Of a DNA stretch of 64,000 bases, positions 17,300-26,116 are shown piece after piece. The notes under the pieces were generated by a model that made no database searches, was not told the DNA's origin, and worked only from the letters and a program-made list of their open reading frames with translations. The translations under genes were made by a program, and so were the position numbers. Numbering within the stretch: the stretch's first letter is position 1; every line of letters begins with the position of its first letter. The stretch is from CAZWKQ01 sp964634005 (lineage in GTDB: Bacteria > Bacteroidota > Bacteroidia > Bacteroidales > JACABE01): contig CAZWKQ010000001.1 of assembly GCA_964634005.1 (NCBI GenBank), forward strand, positions 372,001-436,000. Direction: 5' to 3'.

Positions 17300-18328
17300 T
17301 TAATTAGTTAGCTCTCCCCTCAGAGGTTTTTGAAGCAATTGCTTAATTTCTTCCAAAGTAAAATTGCCGCCCAGTAAAAACATAAGTTTTGATATTGCCG
17401 ATTCTGTGGTAATATCAAAACCTCCAACAACACCTATCCTTCCTAAATCGAGACTTGTTTCATATTTCCCGATTTCTACACTTCCTGATTTACATTGTGT
17501 TACATTGAAAATAATAATATTTTTTTCTATTGCTTCTTTAAGTGCTTCTATAAACCATTTATCGGTAGGGGCATTTCCCGAACCATAAGTCTCTAAAACT
17601 ACTGCTTTTAATCCATTTATTGAAAGTACACTCCTTACTACATTTTCTGTTATTCCCGGAAATAATTTCAATATTGCAACATTATTATCAAGCTTATAGT
17701 GGACTTTTAACTTTTTAAAATTCGGTTTTAAAATAAGTTGTTCGTTATATTTAATATGTACTCCTACATCTGCCAAGTTAGGATAATTGCCCGAAAGAAA
17801 TGCATCGAAATTTTCGGCAGTAAACTTGCTTGTTCTGTTTCCTCTATATAACTTATTTTCGAAACAAATACATACTTCAGGTACCTTAGGAGTATCGTCT
17901 TCCTTTGCTGCAGCTATTTCTATTGAATTTATTATATTGTCTCTTCCGTCTGTTCTTACAACCCCCAATGGTAGCTGAGAGCCTGTAAGAATTACGGGTT
18001 TATTAAGGTTTTCTAACATAAAACTCAATATAGACGCTGTGTATGACATAGTATCAGTACCATGTAGTACTACAAAACCGTCATATAATTCATAATTTTC
18101 TTCTATGACTCCGGCAAGTTTTACCCAAAATTCAGGTTTTACATTTGATGAATCAATCAAAGGATCGAAGGAAATATAATCTAGTTTACAATTGAAATTT
18201 TTTAATATCGGTATAGATTGGTAAAGCAAATCCATATTAATAGGATGAAGTGCTCCGGTTTCACGATCTTTTATCATCCCTATAGTTCCACCGGTATATA
18301 TTACCAATATAGCTGTTCTGTTTCCCAT
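17300..18328 (-). CDS. ansA: Type I L-asparaginase
   Basis: 342 residues, no signal peptide, so the cytoplasmic type. Catalytic signatures are IYTGGTIGMIKD (first Thr triad) and VLHGTDTMSYTAS (second Thr, with Asp); the swivel region SQLPLG and C-terminal GGFDITTESAISKLMFLL also fit. Hydrolyses asparagine to aspartate and ammonia. It lies 6 nt after tatD and is probably the second gene of that transcript. Confidence 0.93.
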   Translation of the reverse strand: MGNRTAILVIYTGGTIGMIKDRETGALHPINMDLLYQSIPILKNFNCKLDYISFDPLIDSSNVKPEFWVKLAGVIEENYELYDGFVVLHGTDTMSYTASILSFMLENLNKPVILTGSQLPLGVVRTDGRDNIINSIEIAAAKEDDTPKVPEVCICFENKLYRGNRTSKFTAENFDAFLSGNYPNLADVGVHIKYNEQLILKPNFKKLKVHYKLDNNVAILKLFPGITENVVRSVLSINGLKAVVLETYGSGNAPTDKWFIEALKEAIEKNIIIFNVTQCKSGSVEIGKYETSLDLGRIGVVGGFDITTESAISKLMFLLGGNFTLEEIKQLLQKPLRGELTN

Positions 18329-18334
18329 TATAAA

Positions 18335-19105
18335 TTAAAAATTAAATAGTCTTCTGGCGTTGTTTGTGGTAATTTCGGCTACTTCTTCTACAGATATCTT
18401 TTTTAACTCTGATATTTTTCGGGCAATATAAACCAAAAAAGAACTTTCGTTTCTTTTTCCTCTAAATGGTGAAGGTGTTAGATACGGGGAATCAGTTTCT
18501 AAAATAATATTATCTAAATCAATATGAGCCAATACTTTATCTAATCCGGAATTTTTAAACGTAACTACCCCTCCTATTCCTAACAAAAAACCCATATCGA
18601 TTATATCAATGGCTTCTTCGTATGTGCCTCCAAAACAATGAAATACACCTTTAAGTTTATTGTTGGTATTGACTTTCTTTACCATTTCTATAGTTTCGGA
18701 AAGTGAGCTTCTTGAATGAATAGACACGGGTAAATTAAGTTCCATGGCTAATTCTAACTGGAATTTCAGCGCATATTCTTGTTCGGCTTTAAATGATAAA
18801 TCCCAATATAAATCAATTCCAATTTCTCCTATGGCAAAATATTTGTTTAATATTGCCTCTCTCCTCATAATTTCGCACTCTTCCAAATAATTTTCTTTTA
18901 CAGAAGTAGGATGCAAGCCTATCATTGGAAACATTATATCCTTATACTTATTACATAAGGAGTTCATTGGCACTATTGTGCTGCTGTCGATATTCGGCAG
19001 CAGAAAATAACCAACTTTGTTTTCTATTGCCCTTTCTATAACTTGCTGAATATCTTCGTTATATTCATCAAGATAAAGGTGAGTGTGAGTGTCTGTAAGT
19101 ATCAT
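18335..19105 (-). CDS. TatD family metal-dependent hydrolase
   Basis: 256 residues, full family length. Metal ligands are visible: TDTHTHLYLDEY (HxH), GEIGIDLYWD (Glu), SIHSRSS (His), FHCFGGTYEEA (His) and ETDSPYLTPSPFRGKRNE (Asp). TatD-type enzymes are 3'-5' exonucleases or D-aminoacyl-tRNA/DNA hydrolases; the cell role here is not specified by the sequence. Its promoter box ends only 4 nt before the ATG, suggesting a leaderless mRNA. Confidence 0.92.
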   Translation of the reverse strand: MILTDTHTHLYLDEYNEDIQQVIERAIENKVGYFLLPNIDSSTIVPMNSLCNKYKDIMFPMIGLHPTSVKENYLEECEIMRREAILNKYFAIGEIGIDLYWDLSFKAEQEYALKFQLELAMELNLPVSIHSRSSLSETIEMVKKVNTNNKLKGVFHCFGGTYEEAIDIIDMGFLLGIGGVVTFKNSGLDKVLAHIDLDNIILETDSPYLTPSPFRGKRNESSFLVYIARKISELKKISVEEVAEITTNNARRLFNF

Positions 19106-19109
19106 ATTG

Positions 19110-19117
19110 CAAAAATA
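19110..19117 (-). promoter_or_regulatory. Promoter -7 box TATTTTTG for tatD-ansA
   Basis: Exact TAnnTTTG on the minus strand, with only CAAT between its last G and the tatD ATG, so transcription would start at or next to the start codon. Confidence 0.55.
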
Positions 19118-19142
19118 GAAGATTTTTTAAATTAATAATTTA

Positions 19143-19150
19143 TAATTTTG
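19143..19150 (+). promoter_or_regulatory. Promoter -7 box TAATTTTG for the GT9-mazG unit
   Basis: Exact TAnnTTTG, 12 nt before the TTG start at 19163; the leader would be only a few nucleotides. Confidence 0.5.
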
Positions 19151-19162
19151 TAAAAAAAAATT

Positions 19163-20149
19163 TTGAAAATACTTTTCATAAGGTTCAGTTCGATAGGAGA
19201 TATAGTTCTTACAACTCCCTTGCTTAGATGTGTTAAAAAGCAAATTCCGGGAGCTGAAATTCATTACCTTACAAAAGCTTCTTACTATGAAATTCTTTGT
19301 ACTAATCCTAACATTGATAAAATCTACACTTTTAATGAAAATTATAGTGAACTTATTAAGCAACTCAAAAGTGAGAACTATTCATCAATAATTGACTTAC
19401 ATAAAAATATAAGAAGTTTCAGGATTAAATCAAGCTTATTGAAACCTTCTTATTCATTTCCAAAATTGAATTTCGCAAAATGGCTTTTGGTAAACTTTAA
19501 AATTAATTTATTGCCTGATATTCATATTGTCAATCGTTATTTCAAAGCACTCGAAAAACTAAATGTAAGAAACGATAATGAAGGATTAGATTTTTTTATT
19601 AACGAAGCTGACATGATAAATATCAACCTTTTGCCAATAAACTTTCATAAAGGGTATAAGGTTTTGGTTGTAGGGGGTAATCATTTTACAAAAAAAATTC
19701 CCGATGATATCTTACTGACTTTATGTAAGAAAACCGAAATTCCTCTGGTTTTAATCGGTGGGAAGGAAGATAGACCAAGAGCAGAGGAAGTAAGAAAAAA
19801 AGCCGATAACAAAGACGTTTTTAATGCCTGCGGCATTTATAATGTAGGGCAATCAGCTTCAATTATTGAACAATCGAAAGGAATTATTACACCCGATACA
19901 GGAATGATGCATATAGCAGCAGCTTTGAAAAAGAATATTTTATCAGTGTGGGGAAATACAGTCCCCGAATTCGGGATGTATCCGTATCTTCCTGCAAGCA
20001 TGAAAAATCTGTCAAAAATTGTAGAAGTAAAAAACTTATCTTGCAGACCTTGCAGTAAAATTGGCTTCAAAAAATGTCCCAAAAAACACTTCAACTGCAT
20101 GAAATTAAATGACATAAACACTTTAATAAATTTTCTGAAAAATGAATAG
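19163..20149 (+). CDS. Glycosyltransferase family 9 (heptosyltransferase-like)
   Basis: 328 residues starting at a TTG codon; the protein then begins MKILFIRFSSIGDIVLTTPLLR, the canonical GT9 N-terminus, and no ATG is available upstream or near. GT-B fold with the C-terminal donor site VLIGGKEDRPRAEEV and ITPDTGMMHIAAALKK. GT9 enzymes add ADP-heptose or related sugars to the LPS core at the inner membrane. A C-terminal Cys-rich segment (LSCRPCSKIGFKKCPKKHFNC) is typical of Bacteroidota members. It overlaps mazG by 8 nt. Confidence 0.9.
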   Translation: MKILFIRFSSIGDIVLTTPLLRCVKKQIPGAEIHYLTKASYYEILCTNPNIDKIYTFNENYSELIKQLKSENYSSIIDLHKNIRSFRIKSSLLKPSYSFPKLNFAKWLLVNFKINLLPDIHIVNRYFKALEKLNVRNDNEGLDFFINEADMININLLPINFHKGYKVLVVGGNHFTKKIPDDILLTLCKKTEIPLVLIGGKEDRPRAEEVRKKADNKDVFNACGIYNVGQSASIIEQSKGIITPDTGMMHIAAALKKNILSVWGNTVPEFGMYPYLPASMKNLSKIVEVKNLSCRPCSKIGFKKCPKKHFNCMKLNDINTLINFLKNE

Positions 20150-20912
20150 AAATACCGAAGAATTTGAAAGACTTCTTGAAATAATGAATACACTTAGGAA
20201 CTACTGTCCCTGGGATAAGAAACAAACTATTGAAAGCCTGAGATATTTAACAATAGAGGAAGTTTATGAATTGTCGGATGCGATAATGGAGAAAGACTTC
20301 AATGAAATTAAGAATGAACTCGGAGATTTAATGCTGCATATAGTTTTTTATTCAAAAATTGCTGAAGAACTTGGGGCTTTTACAATCAGCGATGTTATTG
20401 AAGGAATAAATAATAAGTTAATTCGCAGACACCCGCATATATACGATACAACAACAGTAAACGACGCAGAGGAGGTTAAAAGAAACTGGGAAAAAATAAA
20501 ACTAAAGGAAGGCCGAAAATCAGTACTGGAAGGAGTACCAAATGCTTTGCCTGCCGTAGTAAAAGCATTTCGAATTCAAGAAAAAGTAAAAGGTGTAGGT
20601 TTCGATTGGGAGGAACCACATCAGGTGTGGAACAAAGTTCTGGAAGAAATTAATGAACTTCAAAACGAGATTAATAACAACTCTTCGAAAGATTCAATTG
20701 AAAAAGAGTTTGGAGATGTTATGTTCGCTTTGATAAACTATGCAAGGTTTTTGGATATAAACCCCGAAGATGCATTAGAAAAAACGAACAAAAAATTTAT
20801 TAAACGCTTCAAATATTTAGAAAATAAAGCAAACGAACTAAACAGAACATTAAAAAGCATGACATTAGAGGAAATGGACGTGTTTTGGGAACAAGCTAAA
20901 AAGGAAGAATAA
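20142..20912 (+). CDS. mazG: Nucleoside triphosphate pyrophosphohydrolase MazG
   Basis: 256 residues with two tandem MazG-type all-alpha domains. The Mg-binding set in the first is TIEEVYELSDAI and NELGDLMLHIVFYSKIAEE; the second has VLEEINELQNEI and KEFGDVMFALINYARF. The segment WDKKQTIESLRYLTIEE is characteristic of the full-length enzyme. It hydrolyses NTPs to NMP and pyrophosphate, cleaning the nucleotide pool. The ATG overlaps the GT9 stop region, so translation is probably coupled. Confidence 0.93.
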   Translation: MNRNTEEFERLLEIMNTLRNYCPWDKKQTIESLRYLTIEEVYELSDAIMEKDFNEIKNELGDLMLHIVFYSKIAEELGAFTISDVIEGINNKLIRRHPHIYDTTTVNDAEEVKRNWEKIKLKEGRKSVLEGVPNALPAVVKAFRIQEKVKGVGFDWEEPHQVWNKVLEEINELQNEINNNSSKDSIEKEFGDVMFALINYARFLDINPEDALEKTNKKFIKRFKYLENKANELNRTLKSMTLEEMDVFWEQAKKEE

Positions 20913-21042
20913 ACTGTTATAATTTAGAATTAATATAAATTTCGTTATTTTAACAAAATAAAGTAAACTTTTTAATAAAATTGGTTGTCTATTCGATAAC
21001 TTTACAATCAATTTATTTTTAATTAATTAAAAACAGTTTAAA

Positions 21043-22044
21043 ATGAAAAAGATTTATGCTTTATTTACTGCTTTAGCAATAATTTTAGTTTTGTTTAGTT
21101 GCCAAAAGGATGAGAGCCCATTGTCAATTGTTGGCAACCCTCCACAAAACACAAAAGAAATACAATCAAACATTCCGCGTGTTGACATAAAAAACGGCAA
21201 AATGCTTGTATTTTTGTCAGTTACCGACCAAACAGGAAGGCCGTTAACGGGTTTATCAAATCCTAATTTTGAAGTAAGTTACACTATTGATGGTGTTACA
21301 ACAAATGTTCCTTCATCATCACTGAATGTTTTATATTCTACAGGTACCGGAACAGCCTACAATGTTGCAGCTTCTTTAATTATGGACTATTCAGGCAGTA
21401 TGCTTTACGACAGTACCAGTATTCCGAATATGGAAGCAGCTTTGAAGTATTTTATTTTGTTGAAGAATATTAACGATTACATGGAAGTTATTAAGTTTTC
21501 AACACAAGTATTTACAGCATGCCCATTCACTATTGATACAGCTGCATTGCTTGCTGCTATCGATACTTTCCACATTGCTAATATGACTACTGCTTTGTTT
21601 CAGGCTTGTTTAACAGGACTTGACCACATTATTTCCTTAATGCCTACACTTACAGGGGTCTATCTTCCTGCAGTTATAGCATTTACTGATGGTGTAAACA
21701 ACTGTCCTCCTTTAAACAATGATTCACTTATTTCAAAATCTATAACCGAGCAAATTCCGATTTATTCAATTTGCTATGGAAATATCAACAGCGGCTATCC
21801 CGATACTACTATGCTTAAGCACTTAGCCGACACTACCGGCGGTAGATTTTACATTACTCCAAACACTGTTGACTTACAGGAATTATACGGCTATGTTAGC
21901 GGACAACTCAGCAATATGTATGTAATTACTTTCCCATTTGGCACAAAATCAGGAAAATTGGGAACTTTAAACATTACTACTACCTATGTTAAAAATGGTA
22001 AAACGTTTAAACATACCACTAAAAAAACGTTTTATACCAAGTAG
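21043..22044 (+). CDS. von Willebrand factor type A domain lipoprotein
   Basis: 333 residues. Lipoprotein signal with lipobox LFSC (Cys20). An Ig-like segment (about 50-105) precedes a vWA domain with an intact MIDAS metal site: IMDYSGSM (Asp115, Ser117, Ser119), a Thr at NMTTALFQA and VIAFTDGVNNC (Asp). Such lipoproteins bind protein ligands through a metal at the cell surface or periplasm; ligand unknown. It is followed by a strong terminator, so it is a single-gene unit. Confidence 0.85.
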   Translation: MKKIYALFTALAIILVLFSCQKDESPLSIVGNPPQNTKEIQSNIPRVDIKNGKMLVFLSVTDQTGRPLTGLSNPNFEVSYTIDGVTTNVPSSSLNVLYSTGTGTAYNVAASLIMDYSGSMLYDSTSIPNMEAALKYFILLKNINDYMEVIKFSTQVFTACPFTIDTAALLAAIDTFHIANMTTALFQACLTGLDHIISLMPTLTGVYLPAVIAFTDGVNNCPPLNNDSLISKSITEQIPIYSICYGNINSGYPDTTMLKHLADTTGGRFYITPNTVDLQELYGYVSGQLSNMYVITFPFGTKSGKLGTLNITTTYVKNGKTFKHTTKKTFYTK

Positions 22045-22065
22045 ATTTTGTTGTTTCATTTTTTG

Positions 22066-22097
22066 AAAAGCTCCTGAAAAACAACAGGAGCTTTTTT
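22066..22097 (+). terminator. Rho-independent terminator after the vWA lipoprotein gene
   Basis: 11-bp stem (AAAAGCTCCTG / CAGGAGCTTTT, arms 22066-22076 and 22085-22095) with an 8-nt loop and a T-run to 22097. Confidence 0.88.
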
Positions 22098-22111
22098 AAT
22101 AACTAAAATTA

Positions 22112-24817
22112 ATGAGAGCTTTAAAAAATTTATTCATTATATCAATATTATCTTTAGGTATTACTAATATTTCTTTTTCACAAAATATTGATATTCACAA
22201 GGCAGAAATAATTGCGTATGAATTTTCAAAACAAAATTTTAATAAAAAAAAAGATTGTTTTATCGAAGAAATAATCCCCTATGGAAATAATAATGACACT
22301 TCAGTTTATATTGTTAACTTTTTGAACGGCAATGGATTTATAATAATTCCATCATACAAAACAAGTAAGAAAATAATCGGCTATTCAACAAACAACAAAT
22401 TTGATATAAATAATATTCCTCCTGCATTATTAGACCTTTTGAGATATTATTCGGAAGAGATTGAACAAGAAAAGAAAAACAAGCATAACAATACACAAAA
22501 CATTGAAAACATTTTTACAGAAAATAAATCACAAAATAGTATAATTCAACCATTAATTTCCACAAAATGGGATCAGGCTTGTTTTTACAATGATTCATGC
22601 CCAAGTGCTCCTAATTCAGGGGCTTACTTTTGTCAGAAAGTACCTGCAGGATGTGTTGCCATAGCATTGGCTCAAATTATGAGGTTTCACAAATACCCGC
22701 TGACCGGAACAGGATTCAACAGTTATTATAATGCATATTACGGTAATCAATATGCAAATTTTGGCAACGCGAATTATAACTATAACAACATGCCAAACGT
22801 TTTATTTTCGAAAAATTCGACTACTGCCCAATTTATATATCATAACGCTGTATCAGTCAATACACTGTTTAATTATCAATACTCCGGAGCAAATATTACT
22901 GATGCCAAAAACTCTCTTATTAATTTCTTTAATTATTCAAACTCTGCTCAAATAGTACAAAAAAACAATTATACCGAAACAGGTTGGTCAAACTTGCTAA
23001 AAAATGAATTAGACTCAACAAGACCGGTATTTTTATCGGGATATAATCAAAACAATGCAGGAGGACACGCATTTGTATGTGATGGTTACGATAATAACAA
23101 CATGTTTCATATTAACTGGGGTTGGGGTGGAATGTATGACGGATATTACTTGTTAACTTCTCTATCACCTAATAGTAATAACTTTTCATACAACCAAAGT
23201 GCCATAATCAGAATAATTCCTCAGAACAACTATCCTGTTTGCCATTTTAAAGCAGACAAGAACTTAGTAAATATTAATGAACAGGTTAGTTTTACCGATA
23301 TTTCGACAGGAAATGTTAGCCAATATAAATGGATTTTTGAAGGCGGAAATCCAAGTATTTCGACTTTAAAAAATCCGGTAATTACTTATAATCAACCAGG
23401 TATATTCAAAGTAACGCTTATTATTAGCAACATATACGGAAGCGATACATTAACAAAAACAAATTTTATAACTGTAACACCTTACGCTGATTTTTCATCA
23501 AATAAAACAAAAATTTCGAAACAAGAAAATGTACAATTTTATGACAAATCTCTAACTTTTGATAGTATAATAAGTTATAAATGGATTTTTCAGGGGGGAC
23601 AACCTTCTGTTTCAAATTTAAAAAATCCTATTGTAACTTACAATCAAGCAGGCACTTACAATGTAAGCCTTACAATAATTACCAATAACGGAAGCCATAA
23701 CATTATCAAAAACAATTACATAACAGTTTTTAATCAATGCAACTACCTGTTTAAAGACAGTGTACCTGATTATTACATAAATCCCCAAAATCTCGCGAAT
23801 TTTCAAATTTTTCAGGAAGATTTCGATAGTTTAACACCTTATTACTCAGGACACTCAACCAAGTGGAATATTTTTAAGCAGGTATTATCACCCGGAGATA
23901 CTAACTCTTTTTACGGTGCTGCATCAATATTTACTACTGCAGGCCAAGCCGACAATTGGTTGGAATTCGGACCAATAACAGTTCCGGCAAACGGGGCTAC
24001 ATTGAAATGGAAGCACCTCTACTATTTAAACAATAAAAGAGATGGATACGAAGTACTTCTGTCAACTACAGGGTTGACAAGAGACCATTATATATCCCCT
24101 CCCGTTTTTTCGAGATTGGACAACGACCCAAAAACCGACGGAAACACCTCCTGGACACCTCAAGAGATAAATATTCCGCCCAATATTTACGGAAACAGCG
24201 ATATATACATTGCTTTTCACCATTTTGCTTACAATATGTATTACCTTTTTATTGATGATATAGAATTAATAAGCTGTTCGGGATTACCGGTTGTTTGCGA
24301 TTTTAAAGCCGATACAACTAATATTTTACCAGGAAATTCGGTAAATTTTACCGATTTAAGTTCCGGAAATCCTATTTTATGGGAATGGACTTTTTATGGA
24401 GGAACCCCAAGCTATTCTTTAGAGCAAAATCCTCAAAATATTAAATATTCTAGCCCGGGGGTTTACCCTGTTAAACTTAAGGTTTTCAACGGAGAAAACT
24501 ACGACTCTATAACAAAAACTAACTATATAAACGTAAATGCAAACGATATTGAAAATTATCAGGAATTTTCAAATATAAAAATATCGCCGAATCCGGCTAA
24601 AGATTATGTAAAAGTAAGCTTTCCGACATTAATGGATGATGCTTTTTTAATGCTTTTTGATATGCATGGCAGAAAAATATACGAATTATTGCTCAAAAAA
24701 GGCTCACACGAGCAAACAATAGCATTAAACAATTTAAAGAACGGATATTACATTATAAAATTAATTAACAACCTTAATTGTAATTTTGGATTAAATAAGT
24801 TGATAATTTTAAAATAA
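22112..24817 (+). CDS. Secreted C10 (streptopain-like) cysteine protease with PKD repeats and T9SS sorting domain
   Basis: 901 residues. Signal peptide (1-24), a Spi/propeptide-like region (about 27-140), then a C10 peptidase domain (about 145-370) with catalytic Cys181 in VPAGCVAIALAQIMRFHKYP and His319 in NAGGHAFVCDGY, plus FHINWGWGG. Then two PKD domains (about 377-455 and 458-540), a jelly-roll/MAM-like domain (about 555-725, ending LFIDDIEL), a third PKD (about 727-805) and a T9SS type A tail (about 815-901: KISPNPAKDYVKV ... NGYYIIKL). Family members include SpeB, interpain and periodontain. The propeptide implies export as a zymogen. The gene has no clear promoter box of its own after the terminator at 22066-22097. 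Confidence 0.9.
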   Translation: MRALKNLFIISILSLGITNISFSQNIDIHKAEIIAYEFSKQNFNKKKDCFIEEIIPYGNNNDTSVYIVNFLNGNGFIIIPSYKTSKKIIGYSTNNKFDINNIPPALLDLLRYYSEEIEQEKKNKHNNTQNIENIFTENKSQNSIIQPLISTKWDQACFYNDSCPSAPNSGAYFCQKVPAGCVAIALAQIMRFHKYPLTGTGFNSYYNAYYGNQYANFGNANYNYNNMPNVLFSKNSTTAQFIYHNAVSVNTLFNYQYSGANITDAKNSLINFFNYSNSAQIVQKNNYTETGWSNLLKNELDSTRPVFLSGYNQNNAGGHAFVCDGYDNNNMFHINWGWGGMYDGYYLLTSLSPNSNNFSYNQSAIIRIIPQNNYPVCHFKADKNLVNINEQVSFTDISTGNVSQYKWIFEGGNPSISTLKNPVITYNQPGIFKVTLIISNIYGSDTLTKTNFITVTPYADFSSNKTKISKQENVQFYDKSLTFDSIISYKWIFQGGQPSVSNLKNPIVTYNQAGTYNVSLTIITNNGSHNIIKNNYITVFNQCNYLFKDSVPDYYINPQNLANFQIFQEDFDSLTPYYSGHSTKWNIFKQVLSPGDTNSFYGAASIFTTAGQADNWLEFGPITVPANGATLKWKHLYYLNNKRDGYEVLLSTTGLTRDHYISPPVFSRLDNDPKTDGNTSWTPQEINIPPNIYGNSDIYIAFHHFAYNMYYLFIDDIELISCSGLPVVCDFKADTTNILPGNSVNFTDLSSGNPILWEWTFYGGTPSYSLEQNPQNIKYSSPGVYPVKLKVFNGENYDSITKTNYINVNANDIENYQEFSNIKISPNPAKDYVKVSFPTLMDDAFLMLFDMHGRKIYELLLKKGSHEQTIALNNLKNGYYIIKLINNLNCNFGLNKLIILK

Positions 24818-24832
24818 ATTTTACATAACTTA

Positions 24833-24862
24833 TTGATGATAAAAATATTTTTTTTAATTTTG
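24833..24862 (+). promoter_or_regulatory. Promoter of the rpsF-rpsR-rplI operon
   Basis: TTG at 24833-24835, a 19-nt spacer, then TAATTTTG at 24855-24862, matching both elements of the Bacteroidota promoter. The leader to the rpsF ATG is roughly 45 nt. Confidence 0.75.
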
Positions 24863-24911
24863 CACTCCATTTTTAAAAATTAGTATTAACAAATTAAAAA
24901 ATTAAAAGACA

Positions 24912-25286
24912 ATGTTAAATCATTACGAAACCGTTTTCATTATGACTCCCGTTTTGTCTGATGATCAGATGAAGGAAACGGTAAAGAAATTCCAGTCTTT
25001 TCTAACAGAGAAAGGAGCTGAGATTATTTTTGAGAACAATTGGGGCTTAAGAAAATTGGCTTACCCCATACAAAAGAAATCAACAGGTTTTTATTATTTA
25101 ATTGAATTCAAAGCCGATGGCGAATTAATTGCAGAATTAGAAACAGCTTTTAAACGTGACGAACGTTTATTGAGGTTTTTGACCGTCAAACTTGATAAGC
25201 ACGCTATTGCTTACAACGAAAAAAGACGCAATATGGCTTCTGAAAAGAAAGAAAAAACAGAACCTAAAGCTGTTGTTATAGAATAA
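24912..25286 (+). CDS. rpsF: 30S ribosomal protein S6
   Basis: 124 residues. MLNHYETVFIMTPVLSDDQM, NNWGLRKLAYPIQKKSTGFY and RDERLLRFLTVKL are the standard S6 blocks. It binds 16S rRNA with S18 in the central domain of the small subunit. The charged C-terminal extension (SEKKEKTEPKA) is common in Bacteroidota. First gene of the S6-S18-L9 operon. Confidence 0.97.
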   Translation: MLNHYETVFIMTPVLSDDQMKETVKKFQSFLTEKGAEIIFENNWGLRKLAYPIQKKSTGFYYLIEFKADGELIAELETAFKRDERLLRFLTVKLDKHAIAYNEKRRNMASEKKEKTEPKAVVIE

Positions 25287-25320
25287 CAAATTCAATTGTA
25301 AAATTTTAAAAATCTTAAAC

Positions 25321-25590
25321 ATGGCAGAAAATAGTTCAGAAATAAAATATTTGACCCCGATAGCGGTTGAAACAAAAAAGAAAAAGTATTGCCGTTTCAA
25401 AAAAAGCGGAATAAAATACATTGATTACAAAGATGCAGATTTCTTATTGAAATTTGTAAACGAGCAAGGTAAAATTTTACCTCGCAGACTTACAGGTACA
25501 TCAAATAAATACCAGAAAAAAGTAGCTCAAGCAGTTAAAAGGGCAAGACATCTTGCATTATTACCTTATGTAGCTGATTTATTAAAATAA
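25321..25590 (+). CDS. rpsR: 30S ribosomal protein S18
   Basis: 89 residues. The core KKKYCRFKKSGIKYIDYKD, GKILPRRLTGTSNKYQKK and AVKRARHLALLPYV identifies S18. It pairs with S6 on 16S rRNA. The N-terminus is somewhat longer than in E. coli. It lies 34 nt after rpsF and 13 nt before rplI. Confidence 0.97.
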   Translation: MAENSSEIKYLTPIAVETKKKKYCRFKKSGIKYIDYKDADFLLKFVNEQGKILPRRLTGTSNKYQKKVAQAVKRARHLALLPYVADLLK

Positions 25591-25595
25591 GGAGG
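25589..25595 (+). promoter_or_regulatory. Strong Shine-Dalgarno AAGGAGG before rplI
   Basis: AAGGAGG ends 8 nt before the ATG at 25604. Such complete sites are rare in this window and in Bacteroidota generally; this one probably boosts L9 translation. Confidence 0.6.
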
Positions 25596-25603
25596 GAAAC
25601 AAC

Positions 25604-26053
25604 ATGGAAGTAATTTTAAAACAAGACGTTGCCAATTTAGGCTACAAGGACGATATAGTTAAGGTTAAAGAAGGATATGCACGCAATTATCTTATACCTC
25701 AAGGATTTGCAATATATGCTAATGAAACCAACAAAAAAATACATGCCGAAACTTTAAAACAACGCTCATTTAAACTCGAAAAAATTAAAAAAGAAGCCGA
25801 AACATTAGCAAAAGCATTAGAAAATGTTACCGTAAAAATAGGAGCTAAAGCAGGAAGTACAGGAAAAATTTATGGTTCAGTAAATTCTATTCAAATAGCT
25901 GAAGCACTTAAAGAACAATACAATTACGATATCGACCGTAAAAAAATCGTTATTGACGGAGATTCTGTAAAAGAAATCGGAACATATAAAGCAAAAATTA
26001 ATCTTCACAAAGAAATTAAAGCTGAAATTTCATTTGAGGTTTTTGCTGAATAA
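25604..26053 (+). CDS. rplI: 50S ribosomal protein L9
   Basis: 149 residues. The N-terminal domain MEVILKQDVANLGYKDDIVKVKEGYARNYLIPQG-type signature is complete, followed by the long connecting helix and the C-terminal domain with AGSTGKIYGSV. Binds 23S rRNA domain V. Last gene of the operon, followed by a strong terminator. Confidence 0.97.
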   Translation: MEVILKQDVANLGYKDDIVKVKEGYARNYLIPQGFAIYANETNKKIHAETLKQRSFKLEKIKKEAETLAKALENVTVKIGAKAGSTGKIYGSVNSIQIAEALKEQYNYDIDRKKIVIDGDSVKEIGTYKAKINLHKEIKAEISFEVFAE

Positions 26054-26074
26054 AAAATTATTATCTTAAGTTTC

Positions 26075-26102
26075 AAAAACCCGAAAATAATTCGGGTTTT
26101 TT
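26075..26102 (+). terminator. Rho-independent terminator after rplI
   Basis: 11-bp stem AAAAACCCGAA / TTCGGGTTTTT (arms 26075-26085 and 26091-26101) with loop AATAA and further T residues downstream. Confidence 0.9.
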
Positions 26103-26116
26103 GTTTTTATTTGCAT

